From NCBI GenBank assembly GCA_009760885.1, contig CM019715.1, forward strand, positions 23,711,642 to 23,775,641: a DNA stretch of 64,000 nt, read 5' to 3'. Numbering within the stretch: position 1 is the first letter of the stretch; each line of letters begins with the position of its first letter. Shown one piece after another: positions 1 through 10,218 of the stretch. The position numbers and the translations under genes are program-made. Origin of the DNA: Achatina immaculata (Eukaryota > Mollusca > Gastropoda > Stylommatophora > Achatinidae). The notes under the pieces were generated by a model. The model saw nothing but the letters and a program-made list of their open reading frames with translations. It made no database searches and was not told the DNA's origin.

Positions 1-170
1 CTCATACAACACTGTGTTCTTATACAACACTTGCTCTCATACAACACTGTGTTCTTATACAACACTTGCTCTCATACAACACTGTGTTCTCATACAACAC
101 TTGCTCTCATACAACACTGTGTTCTCATACAAGACTTGCTCTCATACAGCATTGTGCTGTCATTCAAAAC
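1..170. repeat. 35-bp minisatellite, about 5 units
   Basis: The unit contains ATACAACACTGTGTTCT followed by ATACAACACTTG and repeats every 35 bp. The array is cut by the left window edge. The last unit is diverged. The 64-codon open frame across it is a by-product of the repeat and is not a gene. Confidence 0.9.
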
Positions 171-291
171 TATGGTCTATTACTACAGGTACTGATAAGA
201 TGATATAATCTTTCTTCCTTATAATCAACTGTAAAAAAACCTGTAAAAGAAGCTCTAAGAACTAGGCAAAAGAAAAAACCACCAAAAATAC

Positions 292-545
292 ATAGAATAT
301 CTAAGCGATCTGAAGAGATAAAGTCAGGTGTGTAAGTCTGTACAGAATATCTAAGCTATCTGAAGAGACAAAGTCAGGTGTGTAGGTCTGTATAGAATAT
401 CTAAGCGACCTGAAGAGATAAAGCCAAGTGTGTAAGTCTGTATAGAATATCTAAGCGATCTGAAGAGATAAAGTCAGGTTTATAAGTCTGTATAGAATAT
501 CTAAGCTATCTGAAGAGATAAAGTCAAGTGTGTAAGTCTGTGAGT
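292..545. repeat. 50-bp minisatellite, 5 units
   Basis: GAATATCTAAGC recurs at 295, 345, 395, 445 and 495, giving an exact 50-bp period. Units differ by a few substitutions, for example GCGATC versus GCTATC. No coding potential was seen. Confidence 0.92.
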
Positions 546-633
546 CTTTTTTTTTCCTGACATTTTATCTTTATCTTAGATCTTTATCTTAGTCTTGATA
601 TTCATGCAGTTTATTTTCCTTTGTGATCAAATC

Positions 634-667
634 TCCCCCCCCCTCCCCTCCCCTCCCCTCCCCTCCC
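634..667. other. C-rich tract, G-quadruplex-capable on the minus strand
   Basis: A run of ten C residues is followed by repeated CCCCT steps. The minus strand therefore carries at least five runs of four or more G separated by single bases, which fits the G-quadruplex pattern. Whether it folds in vivo is inference. Confidence 0.6.
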
Positions 668-769
668 TAATGATTTGGATAACTTTTTCTCTCCAAACCA
701 AAAACTTCATTTATCTTACGGTTCGTTGTAGCAGACGGCGTGATAAAGCAAAGAACCGGAAATAACGTG

Positions 770-830
770 GACAGCCAATCGCAGCCGTTTTTGTATAAAC
801 CGGTTTCAGTTGTGTGAATGTAACGGAGCG
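770..830 (+). promoter_or_regulatory. Possible core promoter (CCAAT plus TATAAA)
   Basis: A CCAAT motif (775-779) sits about 15 bases upstream of TATAAA (794-799) in a locally less AT-rich stretch. A start near 825 would follow from the usual TATA spacing. The CCAAT-TATA distance is shorter than usual and no downstream gene is recognisable, so this may be chance. Confidence 0.2.
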
Positions 831-1252
831 AAAATTCTATTACTGTCAGAAGGGAAGGAATTTTGTTTCGTTGTTTCTTCTGTTTCTTAATTTCCTGTAG
901 AGAACTTCAGAGAAAAAAGAAGGAAAGAAAAACAATCAATGTCGAAAAAAGAGAGAAATCTAGATTTCTTTTGCATTAAAGATTGGCTGTAATTTGCTGC
1001 ATTAGATCTAAAACTTTTACTTCTTCATTTCTATATGTGTTCGTATTTTGTTATTTTCTGCCGTTATCTCCCTTGTCTAAGCGTTTCATTCAAAGCTACG
1101 TTAAATATGTCTGGTTCGTGTCCACTCTTATGGCTAAGGTTTGCCTCGTGGCATGAACTTCGAAAGGAGTCAGATCTCTTCTCTTGAAACTTGAAGAAAT
1201 GTCGTGCTCTCTGCCGGAATTTGTTTCTCTTTCTCAGAATAGTTTATTTTGT

Positions 1253-1866
1253 CTCTTTCCTTTTCTCAGGTCTGGTTAAGGAAGTTTCATTTCTTTCTTT
1301 TCTCAAGTCTAGTCAGGGAAGTTTCGCGTCTTTCTTTATTTTTTTTAGGTCTAGTTAGGGAAGTTTCATGTCTTTCTTTCCTCAGATCTATTTGTGGAAG
1401 TTTCATTTCTTTCTTTTCTCAGGTCTAGCTGAGGAGGCCTAATTTGTTTCTTTTCTCAGGTGTAGGTGTGAATGTTTCATTTCTTTCTTTTCTCAGGTGT
1501 AGCTGTGAAAGCCTCATTTCTTTCTTTTCTCAGGTCTAGTTGTGAAAGTCTTATTTCTTTTTTTTTCTCGGGTCTAGTTGTCTTAGTTTCATTTCTTTTT
1601 TCTTTAGGTCAAATCATCTAAGTCTCATTTCTTTCTTTTCTCAGGTCTAGTTGTGGAAGTCTCATTTCTTTCTTTTCTCAGATCTAGTTGTGGAATTCTC
1701 ATTTCTTTCTTTTCTCAGGTCTAGTTTTGAAAGTCTCATTTCTTATTTCTTTGTTTTTTCGGGTCTAGTTGTCTAAGTTTCATTTCTTTTTTTCTTTAGG
1801 TCAAATTATCTAAGTCTCATTTCTTTCTTTTCTCAGGCCTAGCTGTCTAATTTTCATTTTTTTCTT
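1253..1866. repeat. 37-46-bp pyrimidine-rich minisatellite, about 16 units
   Basis: Each unit contains TTTCTTTCTTTTCTCAGGTC followed by TAGTTGTGGAAGTC-like sequence. The period is mostly 37 bp with some longer units. Every unit reads as a polypyrimidine tract ending in CAG|G on the plus strand, so the array is a series of 3' splice-site look-alikes. No coding frame is present. Confidence 0.88.
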
Positions 1867-2296
1867 TTCTTAACATTGAAAGTCTCGTTTCTCTTAGCTC
1901 TTGTGCTGTCAGATTAACATTTTAAAAATATTTCTTCTCAAATACACTCTGTGTAATCTATAATTACTATTGTTAATGTTTCCCCATTTTCATGTCTTCC
2001 TTCTCAGTTGTTTCTTCTTCTTCCTGTTCCTATATTCAGTTTCAGCACTTTGGGTTTTCCTGTGTAAATTCCTCTTCATTTCTGCTATACATCTTTACCA
2101 TTACATTGTCACATTCTAATTGTCAATATTATATCAGACTATGTTTTTATGAGTATACATACAAATACTCTTGCGTACAGAAGTATGGGTGAATTACAAT
2201 TTAGTGTCCAGACAAACATTTAAAACATTCTTTCTTTGCCTTACTTCTCCTTGGATCTGCACGTGTATATAAAATATAAAGTAGGGTATATGTGAA
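1867..2296. other. Unique AT-rich sequence, nothing recognised
   Basis: This spacer lies between the pyrimidine-rich array and a LINE fragment. It holds only a short open frame of 66 codons at 1992-2192 without any recognisable motif. Confidence 0.5.
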
Positions 2297-2890
2297 TTAC
2301 ATAGACCAGGATGGTGACACTAGAAGGGAAGTTAAAATCAGAATTGCAAAAGCAGCATCAATCTTCATGAATCTTGAGAACATATGGAATTCAAAAGTTA
2401 TAAGCACAAAAACCAAGTTAAGATTATTCAATTCAAATGTAATATCCACCCTCATTTATGCATGCGAAAGCTGGAAAACAACTAAAGAAATAGACAAGAA
2501 GTTAGACTCTTTTGAAAACAAATGCCTAAGGAAAATACTCTGCATCAAGTGGAATGAATTCAAGAACAATGCAGAGATAAGACAGATGTGCAAACAACAA
2601 CCAGTCTCGTGGGTAATCAGGAGAAGGAGATGGACATATGTTGGTCACTTGATGAAAAGAAACGATCAGAGTAATGATCCAAAACAAGCTATCAAGTGGA
2701 ACACAACAGGCCAAAGAAAAAGAGGCAGACCGCGTGAAACTCTGAAAAGGACACTGTTAAGAGAGGCCAAATTAACAGGCATAAAATCACTTGATGAGGT
2801 TGAAAGACTCGCCGAAGACAGGAAAAATTGGCGAACTACTTTGCGAGCCCTATGTGACGTTTAACGGCATGGGAAGGATATAAGATATGT
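2297..2890 (+). mobile_element. RTE-like LINE family 1, 3'-terminal fragment
   Basis: The frame ending at the stop at 2862-2864 matches the C-terminal 190 residues of the near-complete element at 42495-46221. Shared segments include YIDQDGDTR, LIYACESWKTTKEI, RRRWTYVGHLM and the basic RKRGRPRETLKRTLL stretch before the terminal LRALCDV. This is the region after the reverse transcriptase catalytic core, so the copy cannot encode an active enzyme. Homology begins abruptly at TACATAGACC (2297), as in 5'-truncated LINE insertions. After the stop only about 20 bases remain (CGGCATGGGAAGGATATAAG), the same short 3' end seen at 46222 and 47127. Short 3' ends with an A/T-rich simple tail are typical of RTE elements. 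The reading frame has no stops, so the copy is fairly young. Clade assignment is from memory of such elements. Confidence 0.85.
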
Positions 2891-3631
2891 GAATTTCGTA
2901 CCTAGGCCCAATATAAGAGGGCTCCACTTGGTGCATCGCTCCGGGGCCCAAATTCTACCCCTGTTTTAATTAAGAGATTCGGGAAGGCTTCAAAAAATGA
3001 GGGGGGACGTTGTAGAAATGCCTGATCATTAGGGAGAGCGAGATGAGAGATTGGGAAGGGAGACAATGCATCACCGAACAAATTCCTTTCGGAGACTATT
3101 AATACTTTACTTGTAATTATGAATGTTCCAAAACGTGTATGTAAGTACTTATGTGCATGTTATCTATCCCAGTTTGTAATCAGACTTGACTTTATTTGAA
3201 GTTCATATTTACAAACTAGACTCTGGCCAGACGAAAACAGTTAGGGGATGGTAAAGATAAGAAGCAAAGATAAACTACAAACAAAAATTGGCAACAACTC
3301 GGTCAGGAAATGAACAGAAAATTGTTCGCTTGAATCTTTTTTTATTATTAATAATCACTGCCATCTTTGATCTAAACCTAGATTAACCGTGGAAAATATG
3401 ATCCACTGTTAATCTTTAATTAATGATTAACTACCAGAACCCAACTTTATAACCTGTAACGAATAAAATCTGACAATGAGGCGAAGTTTTCTGGAAGTCA
3501 CATGACAGCCCCACGTGACACGCAGTGAAGTTATTTTTAAAAATAAACTTCGCCCAGGATTCATGATAAGATTTCTGGAACCATCTACACCTGTTACAGG
3601 TAGATTAATTTAACGTCCATTTGGACTTCTA
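2891..3631. other. No gene recognised
   Basis: This is mixed-composition sequence after the LINE end. No repeat unit, open frame or RNA-like structure could be supported. Confidence 0.4.
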
Positions 3632-3850
3632 TGTGAACAGTGAAGTGACGCTTTTGAGTGTGAACATTAAACTGACACTGATGAATGTGAACAATGAAGT
3701 GACGCTGTTGAGTGTGAACATTAAACTGGCACTGATGAATGTGAACAGTGAAGTGATACGGATGAATGTGAACAGTGAAGTGATACTAATGAATGTGAAC
3801 AGTGAAGTGATGCTGATGAATGTGAACAGTGAAATGATACTGATGAGAAT
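3632..3850. repeat. 27-bp minisatellite, 8 units
   Basis: TGAACAGTGAAGTGA recurs every 27 bp with an alternating variant TGAACATTAAACTG in the first four units, hinting at an older 54-bp dimer. Because 27 is a multiple of three, a nine-residue peptide repeat (consensus MNVNSEVIL) stays open at 3621-3869. There is no independent evidence that it is translated. Confidence 0.9.
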
Positions 3851-3969
3851 AAAAGAAAAACACTACTAACAAAAACCGACGTGATGACAATATTCAAATA
3901 TGGCTGTTTAGTGTCACAACGAGCCATTTCTCTGCCATATCAGGATTACATTCTCAATAAAAGATGTCG

Positions 3970-4253
3970 TGGTGGTGGTGCAGTGTTAGTACATTCGCCT
4001 GCTGATCAAAGGGACTCTGGTTTGATTTTGCACTTGGGAGGAATTTTTTCGGTCCAATCGGCACTGGTGTTTACCCAGCCAGAAAGATTGGGTACCTGGG
4101 GTTTCCCTAGGAAAACAAAGGCAGCCTGGACAGGTGCTGCTATGCCTACTTCAAATACTGTAGTGGCCTAGAAATGTGAAGACACTAACACTTCACATCC
4201 TACATCAAATACTGTTGTGGCCTAGAAATGTGATGACACTGACACTTAATACC
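3970..4253 (+). mobile_element. tRNA-derived SINE, family A
   Basis: The head reads GTGCAGTGTTAGTACATTCG then CTGCTGATCAAAGGG and GGTTTGATTTTGCAC. This resembles the A-box and B-box regions of a degenerate tRNA, with the usual GGTTTGATTCC degraded. The body follows (TTTTCGGTCCAATCGG, CCCAGCCAGAAAGATTGGG). The tail segment AAATACTGTAGTGGCCTAG with GTGAAGACACTAACACTT is present twice in tandem (about 4147-4200 and 4201-4253, second copy slightly diverged). Such elements depend on a LINE for movement and use an internal RNA polymerase III promoter. The tRNA of origin cannot be stated. The 96-codon open frame over it is incidental. Confidence 0.55.
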
Positions 4254-4769
4254 CTATAGCATGAAAATGGTTCCTTGACATATTTTTTTCTGTTTTCTTT
4301 CTCCATGAAACAAATCCTCACCTTCATATGAACAACTAACATAGCACAGACGTATTTGTTTCTTAAACTAACAAAATGTTGCTCATATGTTTACGTAAAA
4401 TCTTCATGTGATGTATTTTCACCAAAGTATTTGTTTACAAGTAAGACAGAGCTTTTCTCCAGGTAACGCTACTTGCTATAGTTCATAGCTTTGCTGCTTA
4501 TTTACAAATTATATTTTTTTAAAAATCCTTTCATATATAATTAATTATTATTCTCCTTTCCATTCACATAAACTTGAAGTTGTGAAATCTTGTGTTAGGT
4601 TTGATAATGACACCCTCCCAACATTTCAGACAAGTCCAGATATTTACAGTCCTCCTCTTAAATACCTAAAAGTAGTGGGGAACTAGTGACACCACTCTGT
4701 TTATATTTACAGTTTTACATTTTTTTAAAATTCAACATCATTAGCTTTAATCTCACGATTTTTTTTTCA
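4254..4769. other. No gene recognised
   Basis: This is AT-rich sequence ending in a long T-run plus CAG (4761-4770), an acceptor-like motif directly before the next tandem array. Nothing else was seen. Confidence 0.4.
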
Positions 4770-5930
4770 GCCAAGGAAGCGGTGCTCTGTCACACAGTCA
4801 AGGAAACGGTGCTATGTAACAAGGCCAAGGAAGCAGTGCTATGTCACAGGGCCAAGTAGCCTGTGCTATGTCACACAGCTAAGTAAGCGGTGCTATGTCA
4901 CACAGCCAAGTAAACGGTGCTATGTCACACAGCCAAAGAAACGGTGCTATGTCACACAGCCAAAGAAGTTGTGTTATGTCACATAGCCAAGGAAACGGTG
5001 CTGCCACACAGTCAAGGAAGGGGTGTTGTGTTACATAGCCATGTAAACGGTGCTATGTCACACAGCCAAGGAAGCTGGGTTATGTTCCACGGCCAAGTAA
5101 GCGGTGCTATGTCACACAGCCAAGGAAGCTGGGTTATGTTCCACGGCCAAGTAAGCGGTGCTATGTCACACAGTCAAGGAAGCTGGGTTATGTTCCACGG
5201 CCAAGTAAGCGGTGCTATGTCACACAGTCAAGGAAGCTGGGTTATGTTCCACGGCCAAGTAAGCGGTGCTATGTCACACAGTCAAGGAAGCTGGGTTATG
5301 TTCCACGGCCAAGTAAGCGGTGCTATGTCACACAGTCAAGGAAGCTGGGTTATGTTCCACGGCCAAGTAAGCGGTGCTATGTCACACAGTCAAGGAAGCT
5401 GGGTTATGTTCCACGGCCAAGTAAGCGGTGCTATGTCACACAGTCAAGGAAGCTGGGTTATGTTCCACGGCCAAGTAAGCGGTGCTATGTCACACAGTCA
5501 AGGAAGCTGGGTTATGTTCCACGGCCAAGTAAGCGGTGCTATGTCACACAGTCAAGGAAGCTGGGTTATGTTCCACGGCCAAGTAAGCGGTGCTATGTCA
5601 CACAGTCAAGGAAGCTGGGTTATGTTCCACGGCCAAGTAAGCGGTGCTATGTCACACAGTCAAGGAAGGGGTGTTATGTCATACAACAAAGTTAGCGGTG
5701 CTATATCACACAGCTAAGCAAGCGGTGCTCTGTCACACGGCCAGGTAAGCGGTGCTCTGTCACATGGCCAGGTAAGCGGTGCTCTGTCACACGGCCAGGT
5801 AAACGGTGCTCTGTCACATGGCCAGGTAAGCGGTGCTCTGTCACACGGCCAAGTAAGCGGTGCTCTGTCACACAGCCAAGAAAAACGTATTATGTCACGC
5901 AGCCAAGGAAACGGTGTTATGTCACAGTCA
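4770..5930. repeat. 27/54-bp higher-order minisatellite array
   Basis: The outer parts are 27-bp units such as CCAAGTAAGCGGTGCTATG plus TCACACAG. The centre (about 5070-5690) is a higher-order repeat of 54 bp made of two diverged 27-mers. TATGTTCC recurs at 5081, 5135, 5189 and so on to 5621, eleven times at exactly 54 bp. The right flank (5720-5880) has a further 27-bp variant containing CCAGGTAAGCGGTGCTC. A 266-codon open frame (4917-5717) spells an 18-residue repeat. Since 54 is a multiple of three this openness is expected, and there is no signal peptide or known domain. Central units are almost identical, which implies recent homogenisation. Confidence 0.95.
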
Positions 5931-6663
5931 GTGCCTACAACTTTTCAGTCATCTCTCATCCAGGCTGTTACCCCTTGCATGTTCATTTTATTATCTGCTG
6001 ATCGGATGTACGCTCTCACATATCGCGTAGGAACACACTGTTTGATGCTTTCAGTAATTTACTTCTGTAAATAGATGGTTATCCCTTCTTTTGCTTTGTT
6101 TCCTTTGAACTATATACATGTACTTGAAGTTGCGACACAGTTGTTATCCCGAGAAGCGCAGGTCTGGAGAAAATCAAACAAATCTTCAGGAGATGTCAAG
6201 GAAGGTTCTCATTTGATGTTTTGGAATGATAACTTTTGTTCTGTTGCTGCTGTCCAGGTGCAAGTGGTTTATGGTAGGTTATCCGAAGTGCTAGAGTGAG
6301 CTCACGAAAGGAGTTTCTTTACAGGCTCCACCACCATGCGGACCACAAGGAGCCCAGCATGGACATTGCCAGATTGACGGAGCTTATTCCGATGTTATTG
6401 TGAATTCCACTTAGAGAGGGGTTGAACCTTCCTCAGCAGCGAAGTTCGTGTCCTGACAACCGTGAGATGACTAGTTCAGTTAGTTTTACTTCTAAACTCT
6501 GCTAAGAGAGTGGATCGATGTAGTTTTGTGTGGTGAACTGGTTCTTCATTTTCGCTTCAGGAATTAATCAAACCCAACCTCCTCCCCCCCCCCCCCCCAC
6601 CATCTGACATCACACATACCACTCTTCTGATGGAAGCTTTAATTTGGCAGTTCGAGGTGTCAC
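5931..6663. other. No gene recognised; C-run
   Basis: Two short open frames (60 and 74 codons, 5892-6299) show no motif. A run of about 16 C residues lies at 6583-6598. Otherwise this is unique sequence. Confidence 0.4.
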
Positions 6664-7400
6664 AGCATAAGTGTTCAGTTGGTATGAGATATCGCAACGT
6701 AAGTGTTCAGTTGGTATGAGATATCGCAACGTAAGTGTTCAGTTGGTATGAGATATCGCAACGTAAGTGTTCAGTTGGTATGAGATATCGCAACGTAAGT
6801 GTTCAGTTGGTTATCGCAACGTAAGTGTTCAGTTGGTATGAGATATCGCAACGTAAGTGTTCAGTTGGTATGAGATATCGCAACGTAAGTGTTCAGTTGG
6901 TTATCGCAACGTAAGTGTTCAGTTGGTATGAGATATCGCAACGTAAGTGTTCAGTTGGTATGAGATATCGCAACATAAGTGTTCAGTTGGTACGAGATAT
7001 CGCAACATAAGTGTTCAGTTGGTACGAGATATCGCAACATAAGTGTTCAGTTGGTATGAGATATCGCAACATAAGTGTTCAGTTGGTACGAGATATCGCA
7101 ACATAAGTGTTCAGTTAGTACGATATATCACAACATAAGTGTTCAGTTGGTACGAGATATCACACCATTTGTGTTCGGTTGCTACGAGATATCACAACAT
7201 AAATGTTCAGTTGGTACGAGATATCACACCATTTGTGTTCGGTTGCTACGAGATATCACAAGATAAATGTTCAGTTGGTACGAGATACCACACCATTTGT
7301 GTTCGGTTGCTACGAGATATCACAACATAAATGTTCAGTTAGTACGAGATATCACAAAATAAGGATTCAGGCAGTGCGAGATGTCACAACATAAGGGTTC
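6664..7400. repeat. 32-bp minisatellite, about 23 units
   Basis: The unit is GTGTTCAGTTGGTATGAGAT followed by ATCGCAACGTAA. Two units lack an 8-bp internal piece (TTGGTTATCGC). From about 7140 the array becomes a 64-bp dimer in which every second unit reads CCATTTGTGTTCGGTTGC. Three overlapping 63-codon frames across 7075-7394 are by-products of the 64-bp period. The left half carries GTAAGT in each unit. Confidence 0.94.
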
Positions 7401-7843
7401 CCACTTGGCTCTTTCTTGGAGTTTCTGCAACAGAATAAATCTGCTATTAACATAAGCTGTAAGAACACAGATGCAGTGAAACAATTCGGAATGGACGCAA
7501 GTATTTCCTCACTGATGCAGACACTGGCAGATTATTTTAACTCGTTTCTTTGAACTTGAAGGAAAGCCTGCAACAAACCTGACAGCACGAGGAATGCAGA
7601 ACACTTTCACTGACACAGATGGCAAACATGCAAGTATACAGACAGAAAAAATTCTTAGCTCCTACACTCAACTCCAGCTCTATCCCATAAACCTAAGACT
7701 GACTTCACAGCAACAGTAAGTTTGTTGCATTTCGTGTGGTTTCAGGCTGTTTCAGAAGTTGCTCTGCTGTATATCGTGGCATGGCTGCCTGTGCTGAGAC
7801 TTAAGGGAGGTAGAAACAAGCGCTGGTCGTAAAGAGACAAAAC
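7401..7843. other. No gene recognised
   Basis: This is unique sequence between two tandem repeats. No open frame above 60 codons and no repeat unit were seen. Confidence 0.4.
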
Positions 7844-7972
7844 ATAGAAAATAGTCAAGATTTTATGAGACATCCCCCACATTCTTGGAAGTTTATGTTC
7901 ACATAGAAAACAATCAAGATTTTATGAGGCATCCTCCACGTTGTTGGAAGTTTATGTTCTGAACATTCACAT
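7844..7972. repeat. About 62-bp direct repeat, two copies
   Basis: TCAAGATTTTATGAGACATC and TTGGAAGTTTATGTTC occur in both copies (first from 7844, second from about 7905) with a few substitutions. A short minus-strand frame of 74 codons overlaps it and is not a credible gene. Confidence 0.8.
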
Positions 7973-8384
7973 AAAAAAACAACAAAGCTGTGCAGTCTCT
8001 GGCAGTGCACAAAAAGAACAAGTTCTAGGGCATATTCAATGAAAAAAAGAAGGTGGGGCTGAATAAAACACAGCCGCACCTACAGTAATCTATGCAAATC
8101 TAATAAACTACAATACAACAACAAGAGGACGGCGAGTCAACATGAAGAAAAGATGTCTGAGGAAAATTAACAAACTGAGACAGAAAGAAACAGTGGCCAG
8201 TCTGCTGCATATCTGTGATAAATTTACGTGAAGTTGATTTGTCGTTTGATTTTTTATGACTGTGGTATTTACAGGTAAATCTGGAATACTCTATATGGGA
8301 AGTCTATATGTTATCAGACATCTTTATGATTGTGACATTTATAGGTAAATCTGGAGGATTAAAAGATAATACACTAATCTGCTA
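7973..8384. other. No gene recognised
   Basis: This spacer is upstream of a LINE 3' tip. GTGACATTTATAGGTAAATC at 8332-8351 repeats with change the GGTATTTACAGGTAAATC at 8265-8282, a short local duplication. Nothing else was seen. Confidence 0.4.
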
Positions 8385-8552
8385 CTATCTCAGCTTCAAT
8401 GTTAAATTTGTTTGTTGTATGAGCAGCACATTTGTAGAATATCTGGAACAGAGTGAAAATTGTATGATAAAGGACAGAATGTCAGACGGGCCTGCGTGCC
8501 CAATTCTTAAACCTTTGGAAATAAAGATCAATCAATCAATCAGTCAATTATT
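8385..8552 (+). mobile_element. CR1/L2/Rex1-type LINE, 3' tip
   Basis: The sequence CTCAGCTTCAATGTTA through GGGCCTGCGTGCCCAATTCT and AATAAAGATC to a (CAAT)n-type tail matches, at roughly 85 percent by eye, the reverse complement of 54085-54240. It also matches the tips at 27457, 32690 and 48975. It ends in a tetranucleotide tail (ATCAATCAATCAGTCA), as CR1/L2-type elements do. Only 3' untranslated sequence is present. The left joint of the first large tandem duplication (8516) falls inside it. Confidence 0.75.
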
Positions 8553-10218
8553 TGCTGAACTTGAAGTTCCTTATTTACATCTACGACTTTTTCGAGGTCT
8601 AATCCTACAAAACTGTGTTCCCTTATTTTACCGTACGATAGCCTCGTTGTTTCCTATTTATAAAAAAAAGTGTTCCTGAAACTATACTTGAAACTAATTT
8701 CATGTAATAAGTATTCGTTCGTTTGTTGTTGTTGTTGATCAAGTTGTACATGTTTGTTTAAAGTTAATATCTGCTAGAGAGACTGAATCTAAGCTATGGA
8801 ATTTCTGTGTCATGACCTGTCTTTTTTCCGGGTGTCGCGATCCCTCATGTCTACTGAACAGTTACTAATGACTATGCTTATAAACACTTTTTTTGGAGGT
8901 GCCAGTTAGAGCAGTTCGTTAGTACGCTGACCTCTCGTGACTAGACGGCTGCTCGTCTTACCGGAGTCCGTGTTCGAATCCCAGGTAATTCTCTTGTGAT
9001 TTTTCTTTCTCTCACGTCTCACTAAAGTGCTTTGTCTACGATTTTTTCGAGGTCTAATCCTACAAAACTGTGTTCTCTTACTTTACCTTACTTACATCAT
9101 CTTCCATCCTGAATGATGAAGAAATGAGCTCCTTGAAAGAACAAGACAGACTAGTCACGGAAACTGAGAATGTTTATTAAGAAAATGAGATGTGCAAGCT
9201 AAAACAGAGGAAACCAACAAGCTAGGAAAGATGTTATAAATTTCCATAGGCCGAAAAGTGAAAACAAGGACGACAAGGGAACCATTGAAAGAAATGAAGG
9301 CAAAATCGGAGAACAAAAAATACAACAGATAGAGAGAATGAGAAATTTGATTTCACGTGACAGGAAGTCTAAATTTACATGGCACGGTTTCTGCTTCCGG
9401 TGACACTGGATAATACACGCTATGTTCTTGGTAGAGGGAAACAAAACAAGATAACAACGGTTGCTCTCAAGTTACAGGTTTTCATTCTGATATCGTCTTA
9501 TCATCACCATCACATTCGAAATAGTAAACTCTGTCTCTGTAAAAAGAAAATTAAGCAAATAATGAAATATTTTATACACTAATAAATCTCCACCCGTGCC
9601 TGAAATAGGAAACTTGATCCCATGAAACTGCAGATTCCCATGACAAGCATGAAAATCAGAGATAAAAGTTGTGCTGAGAATTAATGCCATATGGATGAAT
9701 AGTTCCACTTTGATGGATAATGCCACTAATGAGCGTGACTTGGTGCTGGTCTGCTAATCAGACTCAGTCCTCTTACAGATTACAAGAGAAAGGAAAATCC
9801 CTCAGAAGGGATAGATAACTGCACCACAACCACAACAGGGGAAGAAGCAAAAAATGTTTAGCATCTCTTGCTGAAAGGTTTTATAAATCAGTGTTTCCGG
9901 TTAAATCTTTCACACAGAACTCTCTGCCTTTCTTTTGGCTATTGTCCATGAAGTTCATTTCTTCATTTTACTTCGACTGCTTCAAGACAAAGAGTAGCAG
10001 AAATTCTTTGCCCTGGCAAGTTCAATTTTTCCGAAGAACGAGAACAAACATTCCCGTCAAGTTGGATGCATTTTCAAATGAAAACAGAGCAAGCCATGAG
10101 TACAAAAACAATTTCTAAAAAGTTATTAAGTAACACACATTAACTCTACACAGAGCAAGCTTTCATCAGCAGCAGGCTTAGAATAAGTTATAGTCACGCC
10201 TGGCTGAATGTTTTGTTA
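8516..10218. repeat. 1.70-kb direct tandem duplication, copy 1
   Basis: The whole interval recurs at 10219-11920 in direct orientation. The only difference noticed is one base (GGTTGCTC at about 9461 versus GGTGCTC in copy 2). The joint sequence TGGAAATAA (9 bp) is present at 8516, 10219 and 11921, so the event used 9 bp of matching sequence. Besides a SINE and a LINE tip the unit has no recognised gene. The small frames at 9199-9444, 9472-9726 and 9891-10118 show no domain and simply recur in copy 2. Confidence 0.97.
8896..9090 (+). mobile_element. tRNA-derived SINE, family B (copy 1)
   Basis: An A-box-like GTTAGAGCAGTTCGTTAGTA and a B-box-like GTGTTCGAATCCC (8970-8982) are about 60 bases apart, as in a tRNA with an internal polymerase III promoter. 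A body (CTTTGTCTACGATTTTTTCG, GGTCTAATCCTACAAAACTG) follows. The same body without a head occurs at 8579-8672. Related copies lie at 19112-19258 (minus) and 19262-19480 (plus). It is not a functional tRNA: the body continues and no 3' acceptor stem is formed. Confidence 0.6.

Noticed and set aside
4917..5717. 266-residue secreted or structural repeat protein
   Set aside because: The openness follows from a 27/54-bp period. There is no signal peptide, start context or non-repeat domain.
8896..8985. Functional tRNA gene
   Set aside because: A and B boxes are present, but the cloverleaf stems do not close and a SINE body continues. It is a tRNA-derived SINE head.
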